Positions 34,524 through 42,756 of a DNA stretch of 64,000 nt are shown here, in pieces (position 1 is the stretch's first letter; each line of letters begins with the position of its first letter). Location: positions 1 to 64,000 of the forward strand of contig JAEXGR010000016.1 of NCBI GenBank assembly GCA_023450745.1. Reading direction: 5' to 3'. Position numbers and translations under genes: made by a program. Origin of the DNA: Synergistota bacterium (GTDB lineage: Bacteria > Synergistota > Synergistia > Synergistales > Synergistaceae). The notes below the pieces were generated by a model. It was given only the letters and a program-made list of their open reading frames with translations. It ran no database searches and was not told where the DNA came from.

Positions 34524-34838
34524 ATGACGGATTTTATCAACTCAATCGACGTGAAGACGCTTGTAAACATTTACTGCGACGGCAAGGTGCAGAGCCGCAC
34601 CCTCCGCTACCCCGACGGAAAACTTCAGACGCTCGGCGTGTACCTCCCCGGAGAGTTTGAATTCCATTCGGACGGGCCGGAGAAGGTGGTAATGACGGCG
34701 GGCGCGGTTGAAGTGCTGTTTCCGAAAGACCAGGACTGGCGTCTCGTGAAAAAGGGCGAGCACTACGACGTGCCGGCAAATACCGTCTTCAAGGTGCGCT
34801 GCAGCGAGATATCTGAATATATCTGCGATTTCCTGTAG
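34524..34838 (+). CDS. ppnP: Pyrimidine/purine nucleoside phosphorylase (PpnP)
   Basis: This 104-residue cupin-fold protein belongs to the PpnP (formerly DUF1255/YaiE) family, which phosphorolyses several nucleosides to base and ribose-1-phosphate. Marks are FDGKVQSRT-like YCDGKVQSRTL, GVYLPGEFEFHSDGPEKV and a C-terminal VPANTVFKVRC. The start at 34524 is chosen because AAGGAG is 7 bases upstream; an ATG at 34518 is too close to it. It is 9 bases before the dipeptidase gene, so it begins a four-gene operon. Its link to peptide metabolism is not obvious. Confidence 0.9.
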   Translation: MTDFINSIDVKTLVNIYCDGKVQSRTLRYPDGKLQTLGVYLPGEFEFHSDGPEKVVMTAGAVEVLFPKDQDWRLVKKGEHYDVPANTVFKVRCSEISEYICDFL

Positions 34839-34847
34839 GACTTCGTA

Positions 34848-36254
34848 ATGAATGAAAATCTTGACAGGATCGTAAAGTCATATCTGCCAAGGCTGGTGCA
34901 AAGCGTATGCGAGAGCGTACGCATTCCCAGTATCTGCGCGGAAGATTCCAGCGGTTTTCCCTACGGACTGGAGGTCGCCCGCGCCGCCGACCACGCGATG
35001 ACCTGCGCCCGCCTGCTGGGATTCAAAGTGACGGACTTGGACGGCAGAGTGTGCTGGGCCGAATATGGCGACGGCGGCGATATCGTGGCGGCGATGGGGC
35101 ATCTGGACGTGGTGGCTCCCGGCGACGGATGGGACTTTGACCCCTTCTGCGGCATCGTCAAAAACGGCGCCATTCTGGGGCGCGGCACTCAGGACGATAA
35201 AGGGCCTCTTTTCAGCTCCCTCTACGCCCTGAAGGCGGTGGCAGACTTAGGCGTTCCCCTCTCAAGAAGAGTACGGATAATCTTCGGCATGGACGAAGAG
35301 TGCGGCCGGATGCGCGACGTCGAGGCCTATCTCAAAAGCGAGCCGGCCCCTCTTTACGCGTTCACGCCCGACGGAGCCTACCCCGTCGTCAATACGGAAA
35401 AGGGAACGATCAAGTTCACCTCCACAATGACGGCCGGCGCGGCGCCGGCGGGCGGAATCGTACTTGTGAAAATCCGCGGCGGCGAAAGTATCGGCTCCGT
35501 TCCCGCAAAGGCGGAGGCCCAGCTGAGGGGAAGCAGGTCAGACCTCGAGGCCGCCTCCCGCGCCATCGTCGAGACCGCCAGCCGCCGGGGGTGGCGGATC
35601 AAGATAAACCTCGACAATGACCTTTTGACGCTCGAGGTCTACGGCAAGGCCGCTCACGCCACGCTGCCGGAACTCGGCGAGAACGCCGTCGGCCGCCTGC
35701 TGATCCTTCTTGGCGGCACCGCCGTGGGCGGCAAGACGGGAGAGTTCGTCCGGTTCCTCGCGGGCAAGATCGGGGTCGAGCCGGACGGCAGATCCTTAGG
35801 CATCAAGGCCTCGCACGAACACTGCGGAGCGCTTACCGTAAACATGGCGATGATCCGCGGCGACGAAAGCTCTATCACCGTAACATGTGGAATTTATATT
35901 CCGGCGGAGACGCTGTCTTTCGACACGGTCTGCGGCGTTCTCGAAAAAAGTTTTTCCGAGGCTGGGGGGAGCTTCGAGCCTTTCGCGAAGACGGCGCCGC
36001 TGTTTTACAGCCCCGAACACCCGCTGATAAAGACCCTGCAAAGGGGATATTACAACGCCACCGGCAAGGAGGCGTACCTGGTCAGCATGTGCGGCGGGAC
36101 ATATTCAAAAAGAATGCCGAACATGGTCCCCTACGGAGCCACCTTCGAGAATGAAGACGACCGGGCGCACGGCGCGAACGAACGGCTCCTCATCAGCAAC
36201 CTGCTGGAAAGCACCCGGCTGATGGCATACGCGATATTAGAGATGGCGAAATGA
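34848..36254 (+). CDS. M20 dipeptidase, PepV/Sapep-like
   Basis: This 468-residue zinc dipeptidase is probably cytoplasmic and cleaves dipeptides. The metal and catalytic motifs are GHLDVVAPGDGWDFDPF near residue 84, GRGTQDDKGPLFSSLYAL near 112 (bridging Asp), MDEECG near 148 and FTPDGAYPV near 173. The long lid domain at about 190-390 is typical of PepV. It lies 9 bases after ppnP, and its stop overlaps the MFS gene by 4 bases. It would finish digestion of imported peptides. Confidence 0.92.
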   Translation: MNENLDRIVKSYLPRLVQSVCESVRIPSICAEDSSGFPYGLEVARAADHAMTCARLLGFKVTDLDGRVCWAEYGDGGDIVAAMGHLDVVAPGDGWDFDPFCGIVKNGAILGRGTQDDKGPLFSSLYALKAVADLGVPLSRRVRIIFGMDEECGRMRDVEAYLKSEPAPLYAFTPDGAYPVVNTEKGTIKFTSTMTAGAAPAGGIVLVKIRGGESIGSVPAKAEAQLRGSRSDLEAASRAIVETASRRGWRIKINLDNDLLTLEVYGKAAHATLPELGENAVGRLLILLGGTAVGGKTGEFVRFLAGKIGVEPDGRSLGIKASHEHCGALTVNMAMIRGDESSITVTCGIYIPAETLSFDTVCGVLEKSFSEAGGSFEPFAKTAPLFYSPEHPLIKTLQRGYYNATGKEAYLVSMCGGTYSKRMPNMVPYGATFENEDDRAHGANERLLISNLLESTRLMAYAILEMAK

Positions 36255-37456
36255 TCGGGACGAGAGGAAGGTTAAGCCCGGAACTCGGCTATATTTTCAT
36301 ATTCTTCTCCATCACCTTCATCAGCGCCTCCATGGAGAGCGGGTACTATTTCCTGCTCCCCTATCTTCAGGGGCGCGGCATCTCCCTTGGCGCGCTCGGG
36401 GGCGTCGCCATGGGGATATGCTACGGCGTGTCGTTCTTTACCCGCCCCTTCATCCCCCTCCTTGAACAGCGCTTCGGCGACGACAGGATGCTTTGGGGAG
36501 GCTACGCCTGCTTTTTCATCAGCGCCGCCGGCGTGGCGCTCTTTTCGGGGGCGATGCCCTCCGTCATCGCCTGGCGCGGAATCTCCGGGCTCGGGCTGAG
36601 CATGGTCGGGGTATCGCTCACCGCCTACGAACGGCGGTTTATCCCCGAAAAAATCAGAGGCCGCAGCATCGGGCTGATAACGACGGCCTACAGCCTTCCC
36701 TCGCTGATAATCGTGCCCGCGATGGAGTTCCTCATCACGAGGGAGCTCTACAACTGTTACATTTTCTTCTTCCCCCTCCTGGTCGCGGCGGGAACGGCCG
36801 CCATTCTCAAGCTGCCGAAGCTCGGGAACGACGGAGAGACGGGGGCGGAGAGACATGACGGACCGCCGGTCTCATACATAACGCTGCTCCGAAAGCCGCA
36901 GATCGCGCTCTTTGCGATCTCGGGCGCGCTATTTGCGCTGACGGACGCCGGACAATTGACATTCGTCCAGCTCACGGGAGAGCTGGGGCTGACGGCCTCT
37001 TATTTCTTCAGCGTCTCCGCGGGAACGGCGCTGCTCTTCCGCATCCTCTGCGGGAAGCTCATCGACCTGCTGCCCCGCAAAATCTGCGCCTCCGGAGCGA
37101 CTGCCATCACCGCCGCGATGATGTTCATGATGACGACGGCCGCGAGCCCGTCGGCGCTGATGGCATACGGGTTTATCTTCGGCATCGGGATGGGGTTCGG
37201 CTACCCCGCTTTTATGTGCCTCATTCTGGACTTGGGCGGCCGTCCCTATGTAACCCGCCTGGCGGTGATTTTCGGGCTGATATATTCGGGCTTCTTTTTC
37301 CTGACGCCGGTAATTATGGAGTTCTTCATCAGCATAACGGGCAGCGCGGCGCTGGCCTACAAAATAATCTACGGAAGCATATTCTTAGCCGCGGCGGCGA
37401 TCATACCGCTCAGCGCTAAAGTCTATAAAAAAACTAATAATATACAGGAGTGGTAG
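36251..37456 (+). CDS. Major facilitator superfamily transporter
   Basis: This 401-residue integral membrane protein has about twelve hydrophobic helices in two halves joined near residue 190 by a short charged loop (GNDGETGAERHDGPP). The ATG overlaps the dipeptidase stop (ATGA), so translation is coupled. The first loop has the MFS-type arrangement after helix 2 (TRPFIPLLEQRFGDDRMLWGG). Substrate is unknown; operon partners suggest a peptide or amino-acid derivative, or its product. Confidence 0.88.
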   Translation: MIGTRGRLSPELGYIFIFFSITFISASMESGYYFLLPYLQGRGISLGALGGVAMGICYGVSFFTRPFIPLLEQRFGDDRMLWGGYACFFISAAGVALFSGAMPSVIAWRGISGLGLSMVGVSLTAYERRFIPEKIRGRSIGLITTAYSLPSLIIVPAMEFLITRELYNCYIFFFPLLVAAGTAAILKLPKLGNDGETGAERHDGPPVSYITLLRKPQIALFAISGALFALTDAGQLTFVQLTGELGLTASYFFSVSAGTALLFRILCGKLIDLLPRKICASGATAITAAMMFMMTTAASPSALMAYGFIFGIGMGFGYPAFMCLILDLGGRPYVTRLAVIFGLIYSGFFFLTPVIMEFFISITGSAALAYKIIYGSIFLAAAAIIPLSAKVYKKTNNIQEW

Positions 37457-37459
37457 ATA

Positions 37460-38278
37460 ATGAAAATCGGATTCATGGGTTCAGGCGCGATCGCGGAGAT
37501 TCTAAGCCAGAAGATCACGGCCAGCGGCATCGCCAAACCGGCGGATATTTTTCTCTACGACGTCAGCGCCGAGCGCCTCGCCTATATGAGCGAAAAGTAC
37601 GGCCTCACCGTCTGCTGCGAGCCGAAGGATATGATCGCGGCCGCCGACTACGTCTTTATGTGCGTACGTTCGGACAACGCCATCGACATGGCCAAGACGC
37701 TTGGCGCCTACGACTTTACCGGCAAGACGATCGTTTCGATCTCCTCCGGCATCCCCATGGCGCTCTATGAGAACAACGTTCCCGGAGCGATGGTGGCGCG
37801 CGCCCTGCCCAATCCGCCGAGCCGCATCGGCCATGGAGTCATCGCCGTCGCCTTCAACGCCAAGGTAGGCGCCCCCCAGAAGGCCGACCTGATGAAGATA
37901 TTCGGCGCGATGGGCACCTGCCTCGCCCTCGGCGAAGACAAGATCAACGCGATAACCTCGCTTACCGGCCCCGCGCCCGTTTACGCCTTCTTCCAGGGGC
38001 TCGTAGAGTCGGCGCTGCTGCTCGGCATCGACCATAAAACGGCGGCAAAGATGGCCTTCGGCACCGTCGAAGGCTGCCTTAAAGTCTGGGAGAACAACAT
38101 CGACAACATTGGCGGCCTGCTCGCCGAGACCAGCACCCCCGGCGGCATTTCCGTGCGTCAGCTCTACAACCTCGAGCAGAACGCCTTCAAAGCCACGGTA
38201 AAAGAATGCTACGAAGAGGGGCACCTGCGCACAAAAGCTTACAGCGACAGCATCTTGGCCCTGCTCAATAAAGACTAG
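37460..38278 (+). CDS. Pyrroline-5-carboxylate-reductase-like oxidoreductase (ProC family)
   Basis: This 272-residue protein has the NADP-binding start MKIGFMGSGAIAEIL and the ProC features VRALPNPPSRIG-like ARALPNPPSRIGHG near residue 115, LTGPAPVYAFFQGLVE near 170 and the signature TSTPGGISVRQL near 227. True P5C reductases convert pyrroline-5-carboxylate to proline, and the size matches. The VARALPNPPS block departs from the usual R-x-MPN, so a related imino acid may be the substrate. It is the last gene of the ppnP-dipeptidase-MFS operon. Confidence 0.85.
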   Translation: MKIGFMGSGAIAEILSQKITASGIAKPADIFLYDVSAERLAYMSEKYGLTVCCEPKDMIAAADYVFMCVRSDNAIDMAKTLGAYDFTGKTIVSISSGIPMALYENNVPGAMVARALPNPPSRIGHGVIAVAFNAKVGAPQKADLMKIFGAMGTCLALGEDKINAITSLTGPAPVYAFFQGLVESALLLGIDHKTAAKMAFGTVEGCLKVWENNIDNIGGLLAETSTPGGISVRQLYNLEQNAFKATVKECYEEGHLRTKAYSDSILALLNKD

Positions 38279-38305
38279 CGCCGTCCGCGCAAAAAACTGC
38301 GGCAG

Positions 38306-38346
38306 AACGGGCCCCATCCGCCAAATCTGGCGGATAGGGGCCCGTT
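38306..38346. terminator. Bidirectional terminator after the ProC-like gene
   Basis: A long stem (AACGGGCCCC-ATCCGCC with GGCGGAT-AGGGGCCCGTT, one bulged base) has a 6-base loop. A T-run on the minus strand (AAAAAA at 38291-38296) also suits the convergent M20 gene. The 150 bases up to 38497 are GC-rich with nothing I can identify. Confidence 0.8.
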
Positions 38347-38497
38347 TCGCGCTTTGCGCGATTAAACACTTTGCTGGCGTTCGCTGGCGACGGCGGGGCG
38401 GCGGCCAGCGCTGCCGATGTTCCGCGGCTGCGGCTCTGCGGCGCGGGATTTTTCGCCGCAGCCCTCCTTGCCCGTTAAGCCTCCGGGTTCGCGAAAG

Positions 38498-39661
38498 CTA
38501 GGAAATTATATAGTTGCAGTATAGCTTTGCCATCCTTTTTATATCGTCGAGCGCTATCTTTTCGTCCTCGTTGCTGTGATAGATATCCTCTCCGGGGCCG
38601 ATGATGGCGAAGGGCACCCCCAGTGACGGTACGACTACTGAGGTGTCGCAAAGGTAATATATTCCCGTTTTTTTCGGCTTGTATCCCAGTGTTTTATATA
38701 CCCCCTCGAGCTTCTTTATATGGAGAGAGCTTTCGTCCATCGCACAGGGGAGCCGCAAATTGTCGACGCATATCTTAAAGGCGCATTCGGGGTATCTTTC
38801 GTTCAGCTCTTTACAGGTGCCGTTGATTATCGAGAGGATCTTTTTTTCATTTATCGCGGGGAGGAACCGTATATCCAAAGAGGCCCGGGCGCTGCCCGGC
38901 AGCATATAGCGCGTCAGCCCCTTTGATTCAAGTTCCGTTATGACGCAGGTATTATAGCCAAGATAAGGGTGCGGCTCGCCGCGCAGCATTATATTCAGCT
39001 TCTTATGGTATTCAAGAAGCAGCTTGACCACATCTGCGCCCTGTTTTGGGAACGCCGCGTGCGAGTAATGTCCGCCGACCTCCGCCCTAATCCAGGCGAC
39101 TCCCTTTTGCGCGATACCGATCGTACAGCCCGTAGGCTGCACGAATATCACCTCTCCTACATTTTCCAGAAAGCTGCCCTCAACGAGAGCTTTCGCGCCA
39201 AGGCCGTCCTCATCGTTGTCCGCCGTAAAGGCAAAGAGCACGTCGCACGGAAGCTCGTCGCAACGGGACAGCATTTCCGCCGCGAGGATCATCGCGGTCG
39301 CCCCTCCCTTGTTGCTGGCTCCCCTGCCGTAGACATATCCGCCGGAGAAGTCAGCGCTGTATGGGTAATGTTTCCAGCTTACGGTGCTTTCCAGCCCGAT
39401 CGTATCAAGGTGCCCCATCAGGAGCACCGGCGGCCGCGCCCCGCATCCCTCTATGTGCAAAAGAAGGGTGCTCCGGTTTGCTCCGTGCGATATTACCCGG
39501 GATGATATCCGGCCGTTGCCGCCGACAAGCGAGAGTATATACTTAACGGCGTCGGCCTCGTCGCCCTGCGGCTGGTGGGTCCTTATGCGTATCAGCTGCT
39601 GCAGTATGTTGAGCGCTCTCGCTTCGTTTATCGCCCTGTTTTTTATATCGCTTATCTTCAC
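38498..39661 (-). CDS. M20-family deacylase/peptidase with altered metal-site motif
   Basis: This 387-residue protein is homologous to ArgE/DapE-type metallo-deacylases. The first His site is intact (LLMGHLDTIG near residue 82). The next motif reads YGRGASNKGGATAMIL, where the family usually has GRG-x-x-D-x-KG, so the metal-bridging Asp appears missing. The Glu-Glu motif reads TADNDEDGLGA. Later GVAWIRAEVGGHYSHAAFPKQG keeps the usual His. It may therefore use one metal, have shifted ligands or be non-catalytic. It is last in a minus-strand gene row and begins 3 bases after the PucR-like regulator gene. Confidence 0.8.
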   Translation of the reverse strand: MKISDIKNRAINEARALNILQQLIRIRTHQPQGDEADAVKYILSLVGGNGRISSRVISHGANRSTLLLHIEGCGARPPVLLMGHLDTIGLESTVSWKHYPYSADFSGGYVYGRGASNKGGATAMILAAEMLSRCDELPCDVLFAFTADNDEDGLGAKALVEGSFLENVGEVIFVQPTGCTIGIAQKGVAWIRAEVGGHYSHAAFPKQGADVVKLLLEYHKKLNIMLRGEPHPYLGYNTCVITELESKGLTRYMLPGSARASLDIRFLPAINEKKILSIINGTCKELNERYPECAFKICVDNLRLPCAMDESSLHIKKLEGVYKTLGYKPKKTGIYYLCDTSVVVPSLGVPFAIIGPGEDIYHSNEDEKIALDDIKRMAKLYCNYIIS

Positions 39662-39664
39662 AGA

Positions 39665-40822
39665 CTATCGGCCCCTCAAAGAGTATAATTTCAAAGCAAG
39701 CGCCACATTGAACCTGTTGGCGGGCAGCGCCAGATCGATATCCAGAACTTCCTGTATTCTTTGATATCTATATTTTAGCGTATTATAGTGAAAATTCATT
39801 TCTACGGAGCTTTGTTTCAGGTTCCAGGAATTTTTTTCTATACAGGCCAACGTCTCCAAAAGGCTGTCATAATCGCCCTTGTGGCTGTCTGTTATCAGCT
39901 TTCCCAGCACTGACTCGACAAACCTGTCCGTCTCCGGGTGACCGGCGAAAAGCATTAAGAGCCGCATCGCCCCGAGGGAACGCCATGACCGCCACCAGCC
40001 GCCGCCGTCGCCCAAAAGACAGGCGGCGCGAAAGGCCATCTCCGCCTCCGCATAACTCTGGGGCAGCTCCTCCGTATCCTTTTTTACAGAACCGAAGCCA
40101 ACGCAGAGATTTTCAAAAATCTCCCCCGCTTCGCCGCGCCTCTTGATGTTTTCGATCGTGTAAACGATAAAATCACAAGCAGCCGCCTCATCCATGGGAA
40201 ACAGCGGTGTAAAAGCGATGATTATCTTTTTCCTTTCGTGCCAGGCCGCATAACGTTTAAAAAAACGTCCGAACTTTTCGTCTATCGCGCCCAGCGCCTC
40301 GGATTCTTTTTGCGACCTGTCGCGCTGGCTTTTTCCATAGCCGATGACCGCCACCATGCTGCCCCTCTCCAAAGGAAATGGACGCCCTCTAAACTCCTCA
40401 ATCGCTTTTTCAAGGCGCAGCTTTCCCGTAAGAAAGCGCTGAAGAACGTCGGATTCCGCGGATTGGCGGCGCTCAGTCTCCGCCCGCTTCCGCGTGCAGT
40501 AAACGCGTATCGACAGCAGCGCTGATTCTATCCCTTCGTGATCAATGGGCGCGCCGTCCCTGGGCAGCAGAAAATGGCCAAGAGGGCGCTCGCCGTCCCT
40601 CAGCCTTTCAATAAAATAGCGCTGTCGCAGCTCCTCAAGCGGATAGGCTCCCACCTGTTCAGTAAAAACCGGATCGTCCGATTCAATGTAAATCGTACCG
40701 TTCGCGTCCTTAAAACAAACCGGGCTGCGGAGCTTTTCCGCAATCTTTCGCAGAAGCTCAGGGAAAGAATCAACGGTCAGAGCCATATCCACGAGAAGCC
40801 GAAAAAATCCCCCATCCTCCAT
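39665..40822 (-). CDS. PucR/CdaR-type transcriptional regulator
   Basis: This 385-residue regulator ends with the PucR-type HTH (SSVEMNFHYNTLKYRYQRIQEVLDIDL, about residues 341-367, preceded by SLLETLACIEKNSWNLKQ). The middle section carries a GGDEF-like CdaR domain with GFGS and SYAEAEMAFRAA. Such regulators activate purine, ureide, sugar-diacid or amino-acid catabolic genes. It lies between the nitrilase and M20 genes on the same strand and is the likely local regulator of this cluster. Its N-terminal 130 residues (SPVCFKDANGTIYI) may bind the effector. Confidence 0.88.
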   Translation of the reverse strand: MEDGGFFRLLVDMALTVDSFPELLRKIAEKLRSPVCFKDANGTIYIESDDPVFTEQVGAYPLEELRQRYFIERLRDGERPLGHFLLPRDGAPIDHEGIESALLSIRVYCTRKRAETERRQSAESDVLQRFLTGKLRLEKAIEEFRGRPFPLERGSMVAVIGYGKSQRDRSQKESEALGAIDEKFGRFFKRYAAWHERKKIIIAFTPLFPMDEAAACDFIVYTIENIKRRGEAGEIFENLCVGFGSVKKDTEELPQSYAEAEMAFRAACLLGDGGGWWRSWRSLGAMRLLMLFAGHPETDRFVESVLGKLITDSHKGDYDSLLETLACIEKNSWNLKQSSVEMNFHYNTLKYRYQRIQEVLDIDLALPANRFNVALALKLYSLRGR

Positions 40823-40836
40823 CGCCGATACGCCCT

Positions 40837-41679
40837 TTAAATATATTTTCGATAAATGTCCAGCCGCTCGTTCGCGATCAAGGGCCTCGCCTCTCTCACG
40901 GCGCGCAGCGCCTCCCCGTCAAGCACGATGTCGGACGTCGCCTCCTCAAAGAGCGGCATCTGCAAGATCAATTCGCCGTCGGGCGCAATTACGTGCGAGC
41001 CACCGAAATAGCAGCCGTCGCCGCTGGCCGCCTGATTGCAGCAGACGACATAACTCGTTTGAGAAAAGGCGGTGCCGACGGTAAGCCGCTGCCAGTTACG
41101 GAGGCAGCCCGCCGCGGAGCCCTTATCAAGCACCGTCGCCGCCGAGGGATAAAATAAGACCTCGGCTCCGAGACGCGCGGCAAAGATGGCGTTTGTAACA
41201 TGCCAGAGATCCTCGCAGACGAAGAGCCCCGCGTTTCCGCGGTCCGACTTCGCCACGACGACCTCGCTGCCGGCGCTAAAATTCAGGTGCTCCGCGTACT
41301 GGGCGTAGTTGCAGAGGTTTATCTTGCGGTGAAGCGCCAGCGTTTCCCCGTCTGCGATATATTCCAACGCTATATATGGCTTTTCGGCCCCGTCTTCAAA
41401 CAGCGGGTAACTTATAAGAATGTCCGTCCGCGCCTTTTTGCCGCCCTCGCGCAGCCTTGCAAGCCCTTCTGAGATATCCTTTTTCAGAGCCTGCCTCTCC
41501 TGCTCCCCTGCGATATGCGCCGAGACCGCATAGCCGGAGAGGTAAAGCTCCGGCAGTACGATCAGGCTGCTCCCGCGCCGTGAATGCTCGTACATCACCG
41601 CAAGCGCCCGTTCCGTATTCGCCCTGACGTCCATCAAAGCCGGAGCGAGCTGCGCCAGCGTCATCTTCCATTCTTTCAT
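40837..41679 (-). CDS. Carbon-nitrogen hydrolase (nitrilase superfamily)
   Basis: This 280-residue amidase is most like the omega-amidase/N-carbamoyl-amidase branch. The catalytic triad is visible: Glu in LIVLPELYLSGY, Lys in LHRKINLCNYAQY and Cys in GLFVCEDLWHV. I use the ATG at 41679 (MKEWKMTLAQLAP), which matches the family start; the longer frame has no ribosome-binding site. A TATAAT lies about 35 bases upstream, so it may have its own promoter. Beside a ureohydrolase and a symporter it could hydrolyse a carbamoyl or amide intermediate. Confidence 0.88.
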   Translation of the reverse strand: MKEWKMTLAQLAPALMDVRANTERALAVMYEHSRRGSSLIVLPELYLSGYAVSAHIAGEQERQALKKDISEGLARLREGGKKARTDILISYPLFEDGAEKPYIALEYIADGETLALHRKINLCNYAQYAEHLNFSAGSEVVVAKSDRGNAGLFVCEDLWHVTNAIFAARLGAEVLFYPSAATVLDKGSAAGCLRNWQRLTVGTAFSQTSYVVCCNQAASGDGCYFGGSHVIAPDGELILQMPLFEEATSDIVLDGEALRAVREARPLIANERLDIYRKYI

Positions 41680-41720
41680 TCTTCGCACCCCCACATTCTT
41701 CAGTATTATAACCTTTAGAA

Positions 41721-41747
41721 GGCAGACATGATGTAACCATGTCTGCC
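41721..41747. repeat. Hairpin between the ureohydrolase and nitrilase genes
   Basis: A perfect 10-bp stem (GGCAGACATG with CATGTCTGCC, loop ATGTAAC). The T-rich tail is on the plus strand, opposite to the genes here, so it is more likely a processing or stability element than a terminator for the minus-strand transcript. Confidence 0.55.
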
Positions 41748-41776
41748 CCTTTTCTTTTAGCTTTTGCGTACCCCGC

Positions 41777-42721
41777 TTAAGCCATGATCTTAAGAGCGCG
41801 CTCCGTCGGCCTATAGTTGTGGACAAGGAAGTCGAACATCAGCTTGGCGGCGGCTATCGAGGAAAATTCATTTTTGAGATCAAAGGGCGGATTTACCTCG
41901 GTAACATTGAAAGAGTGCGTATAGGGGGCCAGCAGCTTCATCAGCTCCTGCAGCTCATAGGTGTTGAAACCGCCGGTCTCATTGGCGCCGCTTCCAGGAG
42001 CGTAGATCCCCTCGAGCACATCGATGTCTATCGTAACAAACATTACCTCGGTATCTCTGGCCGCCTTTTCAAGCGTCAGCCTGGCGACGCCTTCGATTCC
42101 CAAACGATAGAAATCGCGCGGGCTTATTTCCGTGATCCCTTTTTCCACGATATATTCATAGTAATCGGGGTAATTATAGGCCCTGCAACCTATCTGCACC
42201 ACGTTTCTCGAATCGACCCGCGGCAGCAGCTCTATCGCGCGCCGGATCGAACTGCTATGTGAGAATTCACCCTGAATAGGGGTAGAATCAAGCAGGTCAA
42301 GGTGCCCGTCAAAGTGCACGATCCCGACCTTGCCCTCAACGCTGTCGTGCAGCGCCTTTATCTGAGGCCAGGTTATCGAGCAGTCTCCGCCGAGGAGCAC
42401 CGGGATATATTTCGTCTGATGCAATTCGCGGCATTTATTTTCGATACGGTTCTTCGTCTCAAAATGGTCGTACGAACATACCTCCACATCTCCGAAATCT
42501 TTGACCTCGGCGTCGCTGAAATCGATCAGGCGAAACTCTTCCAGGTCCATGACCTTATTGTCGATTATACGGTCAAATATCCAGGAGGCGTTTCTCCTTA
42601 TCGATTCTGGAGCAAACCTTGAACCGGGGCGTCCGTGCGACGCGTCTTCATCCCAGGGAACGCCAACTATGCCATATTTCTTTGAGGGGTTTTCTTTGAC
42701 TGCTGTGATATTCATCTTCAT
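41777..42721 (-). CDS. Ureohydrolase-family protein (agmatinase/arginase fold) with Cys in the first metal motif
   Basis: This 314-residue enzyme has the ureohydrolase order of motifs: GVPWDEDASHGRPGSRFAPESIR near residue 20, GGDCSIT near 110, VHFDGHLDL near 134 (D-x-H-x-D metal site) and TIDIDVLEGIYAPGSGANETGG near 226. The family almost always has His in GGDHS; here it is Cys (TGC in the DNA). The later D-x-D is kept, but the following DP is changed. Members hydrolyse agmatine, arginine, guanidinobutyrate or guanidine to urea. The ligand change makes metal and substrate uncertain. It lies 36 bases after the SSS symporter gene. Confidence 0.85.
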   Translation of the reverse strand: MKMNITAVKENPSKKYGIVGVPWDEDASHGRPGSRFAPESIRRNASWIFDRIIDNKVMDLEEFRLIDFSDAEVKDFGDVEVCSYDHFETKNRIENKCRELHQTKYIPVLLGGDCSITWPQIKALHDSVEGKVGIVHFDGHLDLLDSTPIQGEFSHSSSIRRAIELLPRVDSRNVVQIGCRAYNYPDYYEYIVEKGITEISPRDFYRLGIEGVARLTLEKAARDTEVMFVTIDIDVLEGIYAPGSGANETGGFNTYELQELMKLLAPYTHSFNVTEVNPPFDLKNEFSSIAAAKLMFDFLVHNYRPTERALKIMA

Positions 42722-42756
42722 ATTTCTCCTTTATATTTTTATTATTTTGTATCTGC

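Noticed and set aside
41721..41747. The hairpin as terminator of the ureohydrolase transcript
   Set aside because: Its T-rich side is on the plus strand, opposite to the gene direction, and the next gene continues on the minus strand.
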